Positions 1 to 13,330 are shown, counted from the first letter of the stretch. The stretch is 64,000 nt of DNA from Rhodocollybia butyracea (GCA_015501585.1 JADNRY010000016.1:186001-250000); one strand, 5' to 3'. Program-made: numbers and translations. The notes: a model not told the origin generated them from the letters alone.

Positions 1-593
1 GTGTCGGGAGAACAAGTTAGTCCACGACAATGTCCTATTATGATATCACTCACAAACAGCCCAGGTTCATCAATCGCGATTTTGTTTATTCTGAAGAAGA
101 AATAAACAAACAACGGCAAGAGCTTGATATGGCTGATGTTACGGAACGAGAGCTTTGGGTATGTTGCTCCTTCTTGACGCGTGGATTTCTTTAATACTCC
201 AACTCCAGACCGAGCTGCTACATCTATCACGGATAAACTTTTCAGAATCCTTTCAAATTCTCGTTCATCTCAAAGTCATCCGGTTGTTCGTGGAAAGTGT
301 GCTTCGTTACGGGCTACCAGCAAATTACATTGGGATCGTTATACAAGTATGTACATCGCGATAACTTTCCCGCCCGTTCTCTCATACTTTCTTTCTAGCC
401 TGATTCCAAATTAGCGAAGAAGACGTTCAGTATCGTGCAATCGCATCTTTCTTATCTTGGCTCCAATTCTCATTCGAAATCGAAGAAATCGAATGGGGGA
501 GACACAGAGGAATATATCGGAGAATACCAAACTTTAATGGATCAAGAGTTTTTCGACTTCGTTTTGTACGAGGTGCCTTGGGTCACACAGTAG
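1..593 (+). CDS. VMA5: V-ATPase subunit C, 3' part
   Basis: This is the C-terminal part of subunit C, the V1 stalk protein that couples V1 to Vo in the proton pump of vacuoles and endomembranes. The 5' end lies outside the window. Exons are about 1-15, 65-158, 209-346 and 399-593, with the stop TAG at 591-593. Joined, they read RDFVYSEEEINKQ, then TELLHLSRINFSESFQ, VHLKVIRLFVESVLRYGLP and a short tail ending EVPWVTQ. The block around FVESVLRYGLP is a hallmark of subunit C. All exon phases fit without correction. The tail runs toward the stop of the convergent KH gene 350 bases away. Confidence 0.93.
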
Positions 594-943
594 ACAAATC
601 TCCATGTTGTATTCTCGCATTGCATACCAGCGTTGTAATTACTTACTTCTCCACTACTAGTATCCGGACATATATATACGATGCAGATTTTATTTCATCT
701 ATTAACAGAACTGTAAGAAATACTAAGTTTCCAACAAAGGAGCACAAAACTGTACATGATATGTAGACAAAAAACAGATCGCATCCAACCCTGATACAAT
801 GTGGTCTTTCGAACTTGCAGAATGAGAGGGAACGTTGAGAGTGGATGGTTTGTATATGTATGATGAAAATAAGAAGAGAAATAGAAATGAGCAGTCTGGC
901 GCGTTTACTAGCGGACGCTGTCCGTCAAGTTATAGAAAAAATT
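594..943. other. Convergent intergenic region
   Basis: This stretch lies between the 3' ends of VMA5 and the KH-domain gene. I see AT-rich sequence compatible with two 3' UTRs and only short chance ORFs. No RNA gene or repeat was recognised. Confidence 0.5.
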
Positions 944-3900
944 TTAGAGTCCGAGGTTGTGCATTACACGGGTAACCTCATCGCTGGCTGCGTCTTCGTT
1001 GTCAAACTCGATGGTTCTAGAGCCCCTCTGAGCCGATGTGCCAATTACCGCTGGCCGTCCACCGTAGACGCTGGGGAACGAAGGTGCGGTGGCAGATATG
1101 GGACTAGAGTTACCCCCAGTCTCGTAGCCAGAGTTGGTCGGAGAATCGGGAGGTGGAAGACCAGATGATTCGGTGATACGGGAAAGCGAATAGGTCAGAT
1201 CTAACGATTGCGCCCGGTTTGTCAAAGAACGGGGTTTCGAAATTTGTTCCTTCAACTTGGCCTCGAGGAGGGAGTCCGAACCACGTTTAAGTGCGTCTTC
1301 AGTTTGCCTAGACGGGATTCCAGTGCCCTGGAAGATGTGTTAGTTAGTCGGAAAGAAGGTAACGAGAAATAGAAACGTACAATGGGGGCAATGGAGACCA
1401 ATACTCCTGAGAAGTACTCGCCATGTAAGCTGTCTGACCGTCATCCTGCTCCTCAAGGTTGTAGATGTAAGCTGGATTGTTGAATAACGCCTTCACATCG
1501 GGCGAAGAATTAGCAAGACGGAGACGACGGTCATGATCATGGACAGGACGCCCAAAATCAGCGGATTCTTAAAACAGGTTAGGGCCTAATTACGCTGGAA
1601 GGAAGAATAATGAAACGAACCATGATGGGTCTTGGCCGTCGACAAGAGTTTACTGTCGAAATGAGGGAACGCATCGGCAAAAGAATCACCCCGTTTATGG
1701 GTGTGTGAGGTAGGTGAAGGATACACGCGGATGTTGTGATTGTGTAAGAACTGTTCCAACATTTCTCTGGCGGTGATCAGGAAGTCGGTATTACTGCGTT
1801 GGCAGCGGAACTTGAAGGAATAGTCCCCAAGAGCGTCCGAGGCGGAAGTGCCGTTAATGGTCGGAATGTTTACATTCGGAGTGATAGATACTTGTAACTC
1901 CCTTTTGACGCGCTCCACAAGACTACCAAATTCAGGCGAGTTGCACACTCGTGGTAGATCAGTGCTGCGAGGGACTGCCATGTCTGCCTCAAAGGGAACA
2001 TGGTCCTAAACCCAATGCGTTAATGATAACTACGACTACGAAAGGGGTAATGATCCAGCTTACCAGAAGCATAGCCGCCGCAATCTGAACCTGACTTTCC
2101 GGTCCAAAGATGGTGACCACATCGGATGCTGTCTCTTTGTCAGGGAACCGCACATGAGAGTTTGTTTTGGTCTCAATGTCGTGAATGAAGATGGCCTTTT
2201 CACCGAGTAATGTCCGGTGATATCGACGTGGAATAGATAACGTTTCGTTGACAAAGTCTTTATCCTAATGGGTAGATATTATCATGAGCTAAATTGTCGA
2301 TGAAAGGAAACCATGGCACTGACCTTCGGATTAACCAGCTCCATCACAGATTGCTTTAGATTGTCGAGGTTCAGTGCGTTCTTCGCAGGCGTCCTAGCGA
2401 TGACATTATCATCGTTGTCGTTGTACCCACCGAGGGCGGCAAATTCTTCAGCGTTTGAAAACTTGACATACACCCCATACTTTTTCATGATTCGCTGAAT
2501 GCTCCTACCGCCAACCCCGATAATGCGCTTGTGATATGTCTCCGGAACATGGAACGAGATTTCCGCGGGCAGCTCTTCCTGCAATAACGTGAGTCCTTGG
2601 ATAACAATGGCATCAGGTCCAGAGACGTCGATAAGGAAGTTGTGGTCGTTGAAAGTTTCGAACTTTATCTTCACGTTAGTTGTTTGCATGATTTTGTTGA
2701 TTTTTCCGTTCTTCTTTCCGCTGATAAATTCACGGTGCTCGTTTGAAAGCTCAATTTGAAACCGGATTTCGTGATGGAACGCCTGGAGCACAACTTTAGC
2801 CGGCACATGAAGAAGACTTACAGCAAAATCTACCTTTATGATGTCCAGTTCCATAATCATGCCAACAGCAGCACGAACTTCATGTTCGAGACCGTGAAGC
2901 TCAAAGCACATGCTCTTGAAAACAACTTCAGCTCCCGTGGTAAGCGAGATCTGCTTGATGAGAGTCGTGACTTGAGAAGGATTGAGGGTCGGAGGGGGTA
3001 GCAGAGCGTTGAACTGCACGGGAAGGAGCCAGAAAGATCCAACGTAGAATTGGCAAGCCTATGGCAAACGAATTAACCTAGCCGAAAGGAGATATGAAAC
3101 CAACTTACAAGTTGCATGATTGAACGAATAGTGCGCTGAATATGGACGCGATGATCACCATAAACAGTAATCAAGCTAGTAGAGCTACCAAGGGAAGGAA
3201 ACTGGATGAAGGTAGCATTGTCATGCATGATGCTCTTAAGGTCTTCGGGTCTGTCTGTGACCATCCAGTCCAACTTGCGCGGGAGGATCGCAGTATCTCG
3301 AGAGATTATGGACTTGGCCTATGATATGGAAAATTAGATCTGACTAGAATAAATGACGCGTAGAGTACCTTTGTAGCAGCCACTTGATAAAGCATGTCTC
3401 GGGCTCGCTGAACGCCAAAGAACTCTCCAGTAATCCAAATCACACTCTGGTTTTTGGTCATATTATCCGAAAGACTGGGAGGAACTGATAGTTCCGGGCC
3501 CAGGTGTCCTTGGACAGGCGAAGGGAGGTAAATGTTGGTCGCAGTTTCTTCCTGAATGGTCTGTAGAACGCTGCGCTTTCTACCAGCGATGATAGTGTGC
3601 AATTTCTTGTCGATTTCGCACATTTCCGAATGTAAACCGCTCTGGAACCAAATGTTAGAATATGGACAACACATGAGCCGAGTTCGCTCACCAGTTCATC
3701 CAGCATGACCAGCAGCCGGACTCTGGCCATATCTACCGAGTCACCAGCACCAGTGATAACAAGTTCACAGATACGCTCTGTCTCTAGCCCAGACCATCCA
3801 GCACTACTGCTAATGCCATCCGGAGGGGTTCTGTTCGAAAGCGAAAGCGGGCTATTGACAACGGCTATGTGGGCGAGTGTCTGAGAGGCAATGTCGTCCA

Positions 3901-4382
3901 GACGGCGCCGAACCTCGGGTTTAAGAGCAGGCTTCGAAGAAGGAGAGTCAAGAATCTCAGAGCGTGTAACTTTGATAGCTGAGCGATGCTGGGCGAAGTA
4001 CGTTAGTTGACTCAACAAAGAAAAAGTGAGAACTATCTCTTACCTGTATTGGGCACTCTTTCATGATCATACCGCGAGCAATCATAACCTGCTGGTACGC
4101 TCCGGTGACGGTAAAATTCCAGCCTCGGCCACCGTCAGCAAGAAAGTACGAGACGTGACAACCGTGCAACGTCATAGCCAACATGGCGAGCTTGGCAATC
4201 TGCTCTGCAGCTTCTGGACCAGACACATCGTCAGCGAGCTGATTGTTGTTGAAAGACTTGTGGCTGGGAAACGGAGTGTCGTTGGCCTGTTGCGGGCCAG
4301 CATAGTCGACGGAAGAAGAATTCGAATGAATGTGTCGCGCCCTGCGTGCTGGATAGGTAAAGCTCGTTGTGTAAACGTCCAT
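944..4382 (-). CDS. Multi-KH-domain RNA-binding protein
   Basis: Nine exons are inferred: 4044-4382, 3692-3988, 3369-3641, 3109-3318, 2324-3058, 2064-2264, 1621-2005, 1381-1567 and 944-1327, about 1004 residues. The protein carries repeated KH-type RNA-binding modules. The clearest reads KRIIGVGGRSIQRIMKKYG, with the invariant I-G-x-G-G-x-x-I core; others include LHTIIAGRKRSVLQTIQEET and HREFISGKKNGKINKIM. The tail is rich in Ser, Pro and Gly. The likely role is cytoplasmic mRNA binding, but I cannot assign it to a characterised orthologue such as vigilin or Khd4. The donor after exon 8 is odd: the obvious GTACGT site leaves the well-conserved-looking last exon out of frame by one base, while GTTTCT four bases later, or one missing G, restores it. 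The start ATG opens exon 1. Confidence 0.85.
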
Positions 4383-4685
4383 CGTGTCACTACGAGGGAA
4401 ATATAGAAAAAATTGGGAAGATGTACAGTTCTGGGTCGATGCGATGCTTTGGTGGAGGGTATGTGGTTAATTTAGGAGGGTATTCACAAACTGGTATCTG
4501 TCGTGGCTCTCGAAACCAAAAAGTGAAGGAAGAAGAACCAGGATAAAAACGGACGTATAGAGTATAAGAGCAAAAAGAGAACCAGGTCTCACTGGCGCCA
4601 CTGTGACTTGAACAAATTTTTCAGATCAACTGCCAAATCTATCAATTTAATTATTCATTTACATATCTAAAGTATCTACTTCTAC
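4383..4685. other. Intergenic region
   Basis: This region contains the promoter of the KH-domain gene and the 3' flank of the RBR ligase gene. I see no ORF, repeat or RNA gene that can be supported. Confidence 0.5.
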
Positions 4686-6353
4686 TCAGAGGGCGTCAAA
4701 TCCCGCAACAGGTTGCCATTCGTTGTCCTCGCTGCTTTGAAAGTCGAACAACTTGTTAAAGCAGCCAGATCCTAAGGTCGAAAAGTGCTGATAAGGAGAT
4801 GCTGCTTGAAGCTTTGCTCCACAGCGGTAGCAAAAATGTTGCTTGCATTTGGTACAAATCATCTAAGACGAGACATCAAGACGAATAAGACATTTCGCGG
4901 TCATTATCTACGCACATGATTGCATCCAAGGGATTTTTCGATATGAACATTGCACTGGAAACACAGACCACTTGAGAAATGGATGAGCAACGCGGTGGTA
5001 TCGACTCACCCAGGACAAGGTGTCGCGGAATCTTGAAGCCATTGCTTGAATGCTTGCTCTTCACGATATGTAGCAATCATTTTCGCGACGATGTTGCGAC
5101 CAAAGCGATGTTCGATCGTTTGTCTTCCTGGGGAATCCTCTGGTAGAGCAAGATAATCCAAGACAAGGGTCTCATATGCGGATATTGGACAAGCAGACAC
5201 CGGACCATGCCTGAGAAGAGTCGCTCGCAACAGCATAGTATATTCATAGAGAGAATACTTACCATGTTCGTTTGCAGAATGAACAGAACGAATATGAACA
5301 CGACGAACAAGTTCGCAGACGATGCCAACCTGATTCTTCGTTAGCCGTAATGTCGTGCGGCTTGGGAACGGGCTTTTGGCAAAGGACCATAGGACAAATA
5401 CTGATTGTCGGATCTGATACCATTTAGTACTTGAGTTTAATTAGTAAGTAGAGACACATAAATACCTCTATCCATCATAACTTTTTCCTTCAACCACCGC
5501 CATCGCACGACAGTCTCTTCTGATACCGCTCTAGCGACTTCTTCTTCGTCTGCCTGCCGACCCTCTTTCACACATTGAGGATCGGGACAACCAACTCTTG
5601 ATACCTCTCCTTCCGTGATACAAAGACCCCAGAAGTCCTCCAAGCAAGTTCGACAGAAGACGTGGCCGCATGATAGTTGCAAGCATTTTGATCCTTTGAA
5701 AGAGGATAGACACACAGAACAGGGATATGAATTCTGATTGAATTCGTTGGATCTTGCTGACGATTCAAAACCGGTCAATAAAGGTACTAGTAATTGGGGA
5801 GTGCTGTGTTGTATACTATGAAACGTTAGATGTATACTGAATTCTTATAACAATGCTTACAGTATCACGCCGTTATCCTTCGCCATTCCTAGTTTTTCTA
5901 GAAATTGTCCGCTTCGAATAAATTCTATCCAGTTGTACAGAACGCCTTCAGATTGCCACATATCTACCAAAAGTTGATGGAGCTGCGATATGTAGGGCAT
6001 CCATAGATAGGTAGAGCGTATTGATACAAGTTGTGGAGGGACTGCAAGTGGATAAGCCTCCGGGAGTATAACGTGGATTAAAAGTGGTGGAAGCATTGAT
6101 AAATTGAGCGTTGGCTGCGTCGAAGTGTCTGCTTTAGAAATATCCTCGATGATAACTTGATAGGGTGTATTTAGCTCGATAGGTATCTCGAGCTTCACTG
6201 AGCTCTTTGAGATATCGCTCGCATAGTCGGGATAGATGGACTGTCCAGAGATTCAAGTAAATAAGCTGTAAGCTCTGAAAACTCCGAACTTGCCTCGAGA
6301 ACCTCAAGCTCTTCTTTCTGTAATTCAAAGCATTGATCTTCTGTGGTCAGCAT
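4686..6353 (-). CDS. RWD/RING-IBR-RING (RBR) E3 ubiquitin ligase, RNF14/Itt1-like
   Basis: RBR ligases take ubiquitin from an E2 onto a catalytic Cys before passing it to a substrate. Exons are 6294-6353, 5861-6240, 5466-5815, 5263-5413, 5010-5210, 4916-4954 and 4686-4862, about 452 residues. The order is an N-terminal RWD domain, RING1 (CSVCLSSFKG ... CGHVFCRTCLEDF), an IBR with paired Cys (CSFCKRTWHG) and RING2 (CNVHIEKSLGCNHMICTKC). The Cys in LGCNH is the expected catalytic residue. The RWD plus RBR arrangement matches RNF14/Itt1, a translation-linked ligase. Intron 1 has a GC donor (GAG then GCAAGT). The canonical splice before RING2 is one base out of frame; one extra G at 5010 would give CPGC. 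Its start is 138 bases from that of URB2. Confidence 0.88.
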
Positions 6354-6491
6354 CTAGTAGATTGTGAAACAAGAAAAGTGGGAAGGAAAGAAGGAATAAC
6401 CCCTAGAAAGGAATCGGGCAAGACATGTCCGACTGAGACGAAAAGCAAGTCATCTATTCCCAAACGGAGAGATCTCGGCTCCGGGCCGTAA
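6354..6491. promoter_or_regulatory. Bidirectional promoter, RBR ligase / URB2
   Basis: Only 138 bases separate the two divergent start codons, so both genes must share this interval for core promoter and 5' UTRs. It has pyrimidine/purine-rich stretches and no clear TATA box. No specific factor site is claimed. Confidence 0.6.
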
Positions 6492-9400
6492 ATGGACTCT
6501 TTTCTGTCCTCATCTCAAAATTTTGTTCGTGCACTGAAAGCCAGCTCAGACCCTCCTAATCCTGCAGGTCCCTCAAAAGTTGAAATTGCTCGTGCAGCAT
6601 GGGATCAAAGATCATTTTACGCGCCCCGAAAAGCAGAGGTCATTGTCGATCTTGTTCTTCAACGTTTTTTGAAGAACAGTGAAGCGTGAGTTGACGCGTA
6701 AATTGTACTGAGTACCTGTCTGACTTTGATAACTTACAGTTCAATTACAGATGTTCCAAGTTGGCAACTACTTCTGGACGTTATTTCCTCGCAGACATTA
6801 AACCACGACTCTTGGCTTGGCCCGCTGGTTTCTCGAATTCATTTCACTCGAATTCTAATTCAACTCTTCGGTTCAATCGCAAGAGGTACTAATCTGAAAC
6901 TATCATATGCTGTTCGCGACTGTATGGCAATTTTATGGCCGTTTTGCGCTTCTAAAGTCACCACCGAGCTCCTACTAGAATGTTTCGGCGCATGCCTACG
7001 ATTATGCAAAATTAATGAACCAGATGAGCATATTGTCGCTGTACTCGTGACGGTGATAAACGCTTTCCATCGATCTCTGTCAGTTTCAACATCAAAGAAG
7101 AAGGTGAGCATCCCACAAAACATATTCCTAAGTCTAAAGTTTTGTGCCACAGATCTTCTCGAGCTTTACTCAGACGCATCTGGAAGATTGGCTTTCAAGT
7201 TGGAACCGGCTTTCATCATCTCCAGTTCATTCCACCCTTTCTGAATGCCTGTACAATGCTGGTGCAGAGTGCATTCTCAATCTAGACGTTCTCCGGGATA
7301 ATAAAACCGAGTCCACACTATTCAACGCTCTAGAGACCATTCCCGCAGAACTTGTCATCCCAATACTTCCCAATCTCTTTTCCTCTCATATCCATGCTCT
7401 CAAAAGAAACAGGGGAGCAATTTTTGGGCAAGGATCGAATCAAAAACTTGACTCCTTGGACGAATTTCGAAAATTTTCTCTCCGATTCTTTGCCTTGTGC
7501 CAGCCAATCTTGAACAAGGCAGCAGAGAGAGGCGAAGCTTGGAAAACAAAGACTCTCTTATTGGATGTAATTAAAGACGAAAACCTCTTCACTGCAGGAC
7601 AGCTAGAGGCAGAGAAGCTTTTCAATGGCATTGTTAACACTGCTCTCATGGAGCTGGCATTTGACCACGAAGGTATTCAGGAAGATTGTAATGCTCTCGA
7701 CAGTACATTGATACTTTCACTGTCGCAGATACTCTTGGGCCGACTATCCGTTGCTTGGGCTCAATAGCTCGAATCGACTATCGCCTTATCGAAAACGTAC
7801 TACCTGATATCATATCGCAGCTCTTATTGGTAAGCACTTGTTCTATGTCTACGTGCAAAGAGTCGAACATTTCCATTTCTTGCAGGTTCCAAATACAACT
7901 ACCGCTGCTTTGGATCTTCTAGAGGTCATCCTGCAATACCATGTCAAAACCCGTACCGTTACCATATATATCGAAACGCTCATGGCTATTCACTTTGGGA
8001 AAACTCCCACTACCGATGACCAAAACTTCTATGGACGAATATGTAAAAGCGCCGGACTTCATCCTGTGCATCTGGACCGCTTGGGGAAATGTGTACATGA
8101 ATTTCTACCGCTAAACCAAACCATCAATGCTGTTCGCAGTACTGCCGAGAAAATGCAAAGTCTTTGGGACCGCTATTCTCGTTGCAACGACGATACAGGT
8201 CCCCGCAAAAAGAGAAAAACTGACAACGGAAGCAGCGAGGGTGAATCGGCTTACGAAGTAGCATTTGCGCTCTCTACCGCTGCTACGTTTGCCTATGTCA
8301 TTTTGTCCTCGTTTTCGGTCAATTCGGTACCCAAGGAGTCCCAACAAGAGCTAGGGATGCTTTTGAATGATTTTTCCTCAAGAGTTCTGCATTTGTTGTC
8401 CAAAATGTTCAAAGATTTCACTAGAAACTCAGGGACTCTATCTTGGACTGACGAGGTGGTTGTTCTAGCTAACCTTCGTCTTCGATATGGCCTCAGTCTC
8501 CAGAGTTCACATAATCTTCCAATTTCCATTGAGTGCTCTTCGAAACTGATCCAGCGTATGTCGGAAAGCATAGAGACCATTAGTCTTCCTGAACTAAGAC
8601 TCGAGATCGTAAGGCTATATAATTGATTATCTTTTATGCCGAGATTAACGACTTCCATAGCTCCGCACGTTATTCAAAAATACGCTCGAAGGTCGGCAGT
8701 CGTCCGTGCTTGATTTGACGCTGAATATATTGGAGACCGCTGGAATTTCGAATAAATTCAGCATAGTACACATGGTTCTTCAGAGGTGGCTGCCTCTCAT
8801 GGAGTACGTTTGATAATTTCACGCCTATATGATGTCAACTAACTTGAAGCAGCTCAAAGGCGTCAAAAACACAACTGGAACGCTTGGTCATAGTATTTAT
8901 GAATCTGCAGCGTCAAAGCGAAGATTTCACAGGAGACTTGTTAATGCCAGCCCTGTATTCGGCCGAGTTCTGGGAGCTGTCAAACATTCGAGGTAAGTAT
9001 AAGCCGTATCTCTAATGCCTTGGCTTAAGTGTCATTCTAGTTGCATTTATGACCTTGATCGAGCAAGCTACCGTTGTGACCAATAGCTGGGAAAACGCTA
9101 CCCCGTTGCAACGGCAACTTGTGCTCGCTGTGTATGATACTCTGTTGTTTGTTCCGACAGAGTATTTGTCGCGGTCATTGAAGGATTCTCTAGTTGAACG
9201 TACAATCGTACTGGAAAAAGTAGTTAACACGAGCGATACTCAGCTTATGCGCAGCCTGCGAGCGTTTATAGCCCGCATTCTGTCGTCTACAGACTATTCC
9301 GATCGTCCATCTGAACTCTACTCGTACTTCCTCCATGTACACCAGCATTTAACTGAAGCCCCCGAGACGACAAGATTAGTGGTACTGTTGCAAAAGTAAG

Positions 9401-11116
9401 GCTCACCCTTGAATTCTTGAGCAATCCTCACCACATACATAGGAGCATTATCAAGAGTGGGAGTTCTGCTGAACTTCTACATCTCATTCAATATTATTCG
9501 GACAAGCTTCAGCAAACCCCGTCGTTATGGTCGGATTCATGGGCCCGATCCTTCAATGCCATTGTTGAATCGATGCTGAAAGATCATCCATCGAAAAAGT
9601 GAGCTAGTTCCTTCTCTTCTGCTTTAATCTGACGCTGGTTTGGTAGCTTCTCCGATCCTGTGCAGAATGCACTAAAAGAGCTTTGCGAGGCGCTTCATAA
9701 CTTCCTTTTCCCAAGTCTAGTTGAGTTGATCAACAATCCTAGCGCCTCGAAGATCATTTCGGCAAAGGGACTTCTGGAAGGATGGCGACATGTGCTCAAG
9801 TTAAGACGTTGGCTGTGTTTGCATGGTACATCGGTATCTCATAACGCGTCTTCGATACTGATTCTTGACACAGGTGGCATCCCTACCCTTGGTGAACAAG
9901 TGACAAAGCTCTTTCCGTTTGTAGGGTCCGGAGACACTGGCGCTGTGGTCTTTGGTGTGCTGCTTGAGGAATTTGACCACTGTGCGCCTAGTGTTCGCGA
10001 CAAACGGCTTGAGGTTGTGATCGCTGCCTACGTGCTGCTGGCTCAGTCTATCGAGGACCTCAGTTCGATCGACGAGTCAATTTCCCTCATGTGCCCGACA
10101 TTGTCGCCGGACACGTTCAAATATGCCTTAAAACTGGTTGTAGAGTCACTCCGATGTGCGAGGGAGGACGAGACCAAGTCACTCGTGCGCCTTTTATTGA
10201 TTCTTCTTCAAGACTCTCCGCAGAGTAAGAGTTCAGACAAGCTACATTTAAATTTATTAGTCTCATCTCTTTCCAGACACATTCAACATCGTGCAAAACT
10301 CATTAACGGAAAGCATCAATATTTTCAATGACCGTGAGGTATTCTCTGGCGGAGCCCGCCACTCGGCCCTACAGCTTCTATCACATAGATGTCGAGAACG
10401 CGTGTGTGCTCTTTGCCCTTATACAAAAACTCATGTTCTTATTTTACTTCAACTAGCCTGGCACATTGCGCCAACTAGACGTTAGCGGCATCTGGCTATT
10501 CATCACCAAATTGTGTTCGGGTGCTGAGTTGCACGAGCAAACGACCTCCGTAAAGACTTTCCACTACATTGTCTCCATCACCTCTGCTCTCGTTCGTTTG
10601 CGTCGAGATCTCGTTTTGTTATCTATTCCACACCTCGGCCTAACCTTACGACGTCTAATCCAATCGATGCGATGTCCTCGACCAAATTTAGGTCCAAAGC
10701 AGAACGCCATAGTCTCCCGAGGACTTCCGTCGTGGATAAACGCCCAGGGACCATTAGGTGTGGAGGAGAGCAAAGCTCTTTCTCGCTTACTTGAAGCCTT
10801 GACCACTAAAACGGTAATCAAACGGCTCACCACGTCGACAGCCGCCGTTCAGAAAGCAGAATCCCTGGCCAAGCCTTTCTCAAAACATGCCGCATACGTT
10901 ATCAAGGCATACGTGGAAGTTTTGAATGATCCATTATGTGTTTTAACTGTGGGTGTTCGGAAGGAGTTACAACCGGGATTGTACGCCTTGTGTGGGATGA
11001 TGAATGACTTTAGCCGAGACGCACTCATGCTGTCGGCATCCGATGCTGGCGAGAAAACTGTTGTGAAGGCTTTATGGAGAGAATATGAGAAACAGCGATA
11101 CGTAGGAAAGGGTTGA
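6492..11116 (+). CDS. URB2: Urb2/Npa2 nucleolar 60S pre-ribosome assembly protein
   Basis: Urb2 is a nucleolar factor needed for early 27S pre-rRNA processing and large-subunit assembly. Twelve exons join in phase without correction: 6492-6685, 6740-7103, 7153-7687, 7729-7829, 7886-8608, 8661-8803, 8853-8992, 9041-9395, 9443-9598, 9647-10224, 10277-10401 and 10457-11116, giving about 1357 residues. The family signature is in the C-terminal 200 residues, with ALVRLRRDLVLLSIPHLGL and the very end KALWREYEKQRYVGKG, typical of the Urb2/Npa2 C-terminal domain. The rest is helical repeat-like and poorly conserved, as usual for the family. It forms a head-to-head pair with the RBR ligase gene. Three other ribosome-biogenesis genes lie within 31 kb. 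Confidence 0.92.
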
Positions 11117-11226
11117 GTAAGAGTAAATCCATTCATCTGATACGGCCCGCTTTGGCCACCCTAATCTGGAAAAGTACGCTGATTGTATTATAATATGCGT
11201 TTTTGGCTTTCGGAATTCAGGTCTCT

Positions 11227-12800
11227 TTAGTGAGCTACACGCCTAACATAAACATCTTGATGACCATTAACCTGAACTTCTGGCTTAACAAAGCCAGCTT
11301 TTCGTTTCTCTTCTGCTATGGTCGCAATGAGACTGATTAAATCGTCGACTGCAGATTCCGAGGTCTGAATATGCAAAACAACTCTGGATCCCCCCAAGAA
11401 AAGAGGCTCTGGTAGAGCGGCCCGCGTTCCGCTATCTCGTCATAAGTCGTACCAATGCTCTCTGCATCATAGAAAATCTATGGAGATGAAAGAGAAAGAA
11501 TCAGCTCAGATCTGGAACGCCAAGTCGAGGAACAAACTAGCCATGCAAGTTTCAGCGGGACTGAGAATAGTAACCCCGATGTCTTCTAGTGATTTCTCAA
11601 GTTTATGGGAAAGAGCATGGACGCGAGGAAGGAGCGGAAAGTTATGGGTTAGTGCATATGCCACTGAACCCGAGAGTATCCCGGTCTGACGCATCCCTCC
11701 CCCGAACAGTAACCTGATTCGTCGTGCTCGTGTAATGTATTCTTTTGAGCCGACCAAGCAAGAACCGATTGGTGCCCCTTTATTCGAGTGAGCATTTCAT
11801 CTGGTTAAATGATTTCAAGGCTCGGACTGACCTAGGCCTTTGCTAAAACATACACTGACGGAATCAAACGGCTCCAAAAGTTCCTTGAGAGACTTTCCAG
11901 TCTCTGCAGCAACGTGCCAAATTCGAGCTCCATCGAGGTGCATCTTGATTCCTTTTGAGTGAGCAAATTCCGAAATAGCGATGATTTCGTCCTGAGGGAA
12001 AATAGTTCCATTCAATGTGTTTTCAAGGGCAATGACCTCTGTTGGTGCACTATTCGAATGTTAACAGATAGCCCCCCAAATAGCTCGATACTCACAAATG
12101 CACGTCAGGACCATAGACAACATTATTTTTCACATCGTCTAAAGTTAGATGGTGACCTACCTCAACTTGAGAAAATTGCTCAAGCAAACAAAGGAGGAGA
12201 AATACCATTCTTAGGAGCGACAGGAGTCACGGCAGCACCAGAGTGAAATCCGGCTCCCCTGCTTCGTACCTAGAAATTTGAACTGAGTTTCGGTCGGATC
12301 TTCGGTGAGAAGGTAGTTGTACTTGAAAATGTGCGCCCTGTTATCACAGAGGATCGTGTATGGTGGTTGCATGAGATGGGTTCTCAGACCGATTTGGTTT
12401 GACATGGTACTGCCAGTGGGAGAGGAAGTCAGCTGGTGAACAATATGAAGTTCCGAGAAACAAGCACCCAGAAACCATAAAGAGAGCAGCTTCTTTGCCG
12501 GTAATTCTGGCAATGTGGGTCTCGAGAGCACTGTATATTTATTCAATATACAGAATTTGAGGAAGAAAAAATTACTTGCTCAGTTGAAGGTTCGTGGTAC
12601 ACGTCGTCCCCAAGACTGGCCATGGTCGCATATGTGAACATCTCCTTTGTAGGGGCCGTTATCGTGTCCGAGATGAATGTACGAGCTATTTGGCTTCGTT
12701 TCAAGTCATTACTTCCCTCTGGTACGCCAGCAAGAATGTCGAACTTGATTTCTCCTGCAATTTGAGCTATTGCTGCGTCGGAAACCTTTGCTTGTGACAT
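11227..12800 (-). CDS. GLY1: L-threonine aldolase-like (beta-eliminating lyase), copy 1, frame-disrupted
   Basis: Low-specificity L-threonine aldolase is a PLP enzyme that splits threonine into glycine and acetaldehyde. Recognisable pieces in order are SDTITAPTKEMFTYA, GDDVYHEPSTEQ, TGKEAALFMVSGTMSNQ, LENTLNGTIFPQ, HLDGARIWHVAAETG, FSKGLGAPIGSCLVGS, with the Schiff-base Lys in SKGLG, then FGGGMRQTGILSGSVAYAL. The start ATG is at 12800. Two one-base losses relative to copy 2 break the frame: AGGAGGAG reads AGGGGAG near 12256, and GGGG reads GGG near 11420. The first intron also does not restore phase with its best acceptor; a weaker one (CTCGAG) would. It is either a decaying gene or a working gene with sequence errors. 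Confidence 0.75.
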
Positions 12801-13073
12801 TTTCGCTACTAAATGAATCGATGGTGGTGGTGGCGATTCAAGAAATCCGAACTTACTTGTGCTATATATGGTTGACTGGTGGGCATTTTCTCTGATCAAA
12901 AGATGCTTTTTAAAAAAAAAAACATCACGGGTCTTTTGGAAGTTATCGATTGCGTCCATGCTCCGGTTTATTTGAAACGCGTCTTTCAACGTTAATTATA
13001 CTCGTAAACGATACGGAAGCAACAGAAAGCAAATACTTGGATGCTGCAGAAAGTCCGATTTGGGTCCGATCCC

Positions 13074-13330
13074 TAGTCCGAACAAGTACAAGTACAAGTA
13101 GTCCGCGTCACAGCTTGATACGAGAAGCCCAGGTCGCGAGCACGAGTAGTCCGAGTCGCAGTTTGGTACGAGTAGTCTGGGTCGCAAATACGAGTAGTCT
13201 GAGTCGCGGCTCGGTGTCGCAAGTACGAGTAGTCCGAGTCGGAGCTTGGTACGAGTAGTTTGGGTAACAAGTACGGGTAGTAGTACGAGTAAGAGTCCAA
13301 GTCTGGGTCAGTCCTCCAAGCAGCCTTATA
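13074..13330. repeat. Imperfect minisatellite, core ACGAGTAGTCYGRGTCG
   Basis: About ten imperfect units of roughly 25-27 bases recur with the core ACGAGTAGTC followed by YGRGTCGC and a short AT/GC linker. Units alternate between a CGCAGTTTGG-type and a CGCAAATACG-type linker, suggesting a roughly 50-base higher-order unit. It sits in the upstream region of aldolase copy 1 and is absent at the matching place in copy 2. All three minus-strand frames stay open for a while only because of the repeat, so they are not taken as genes. Confidence 0.85.
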
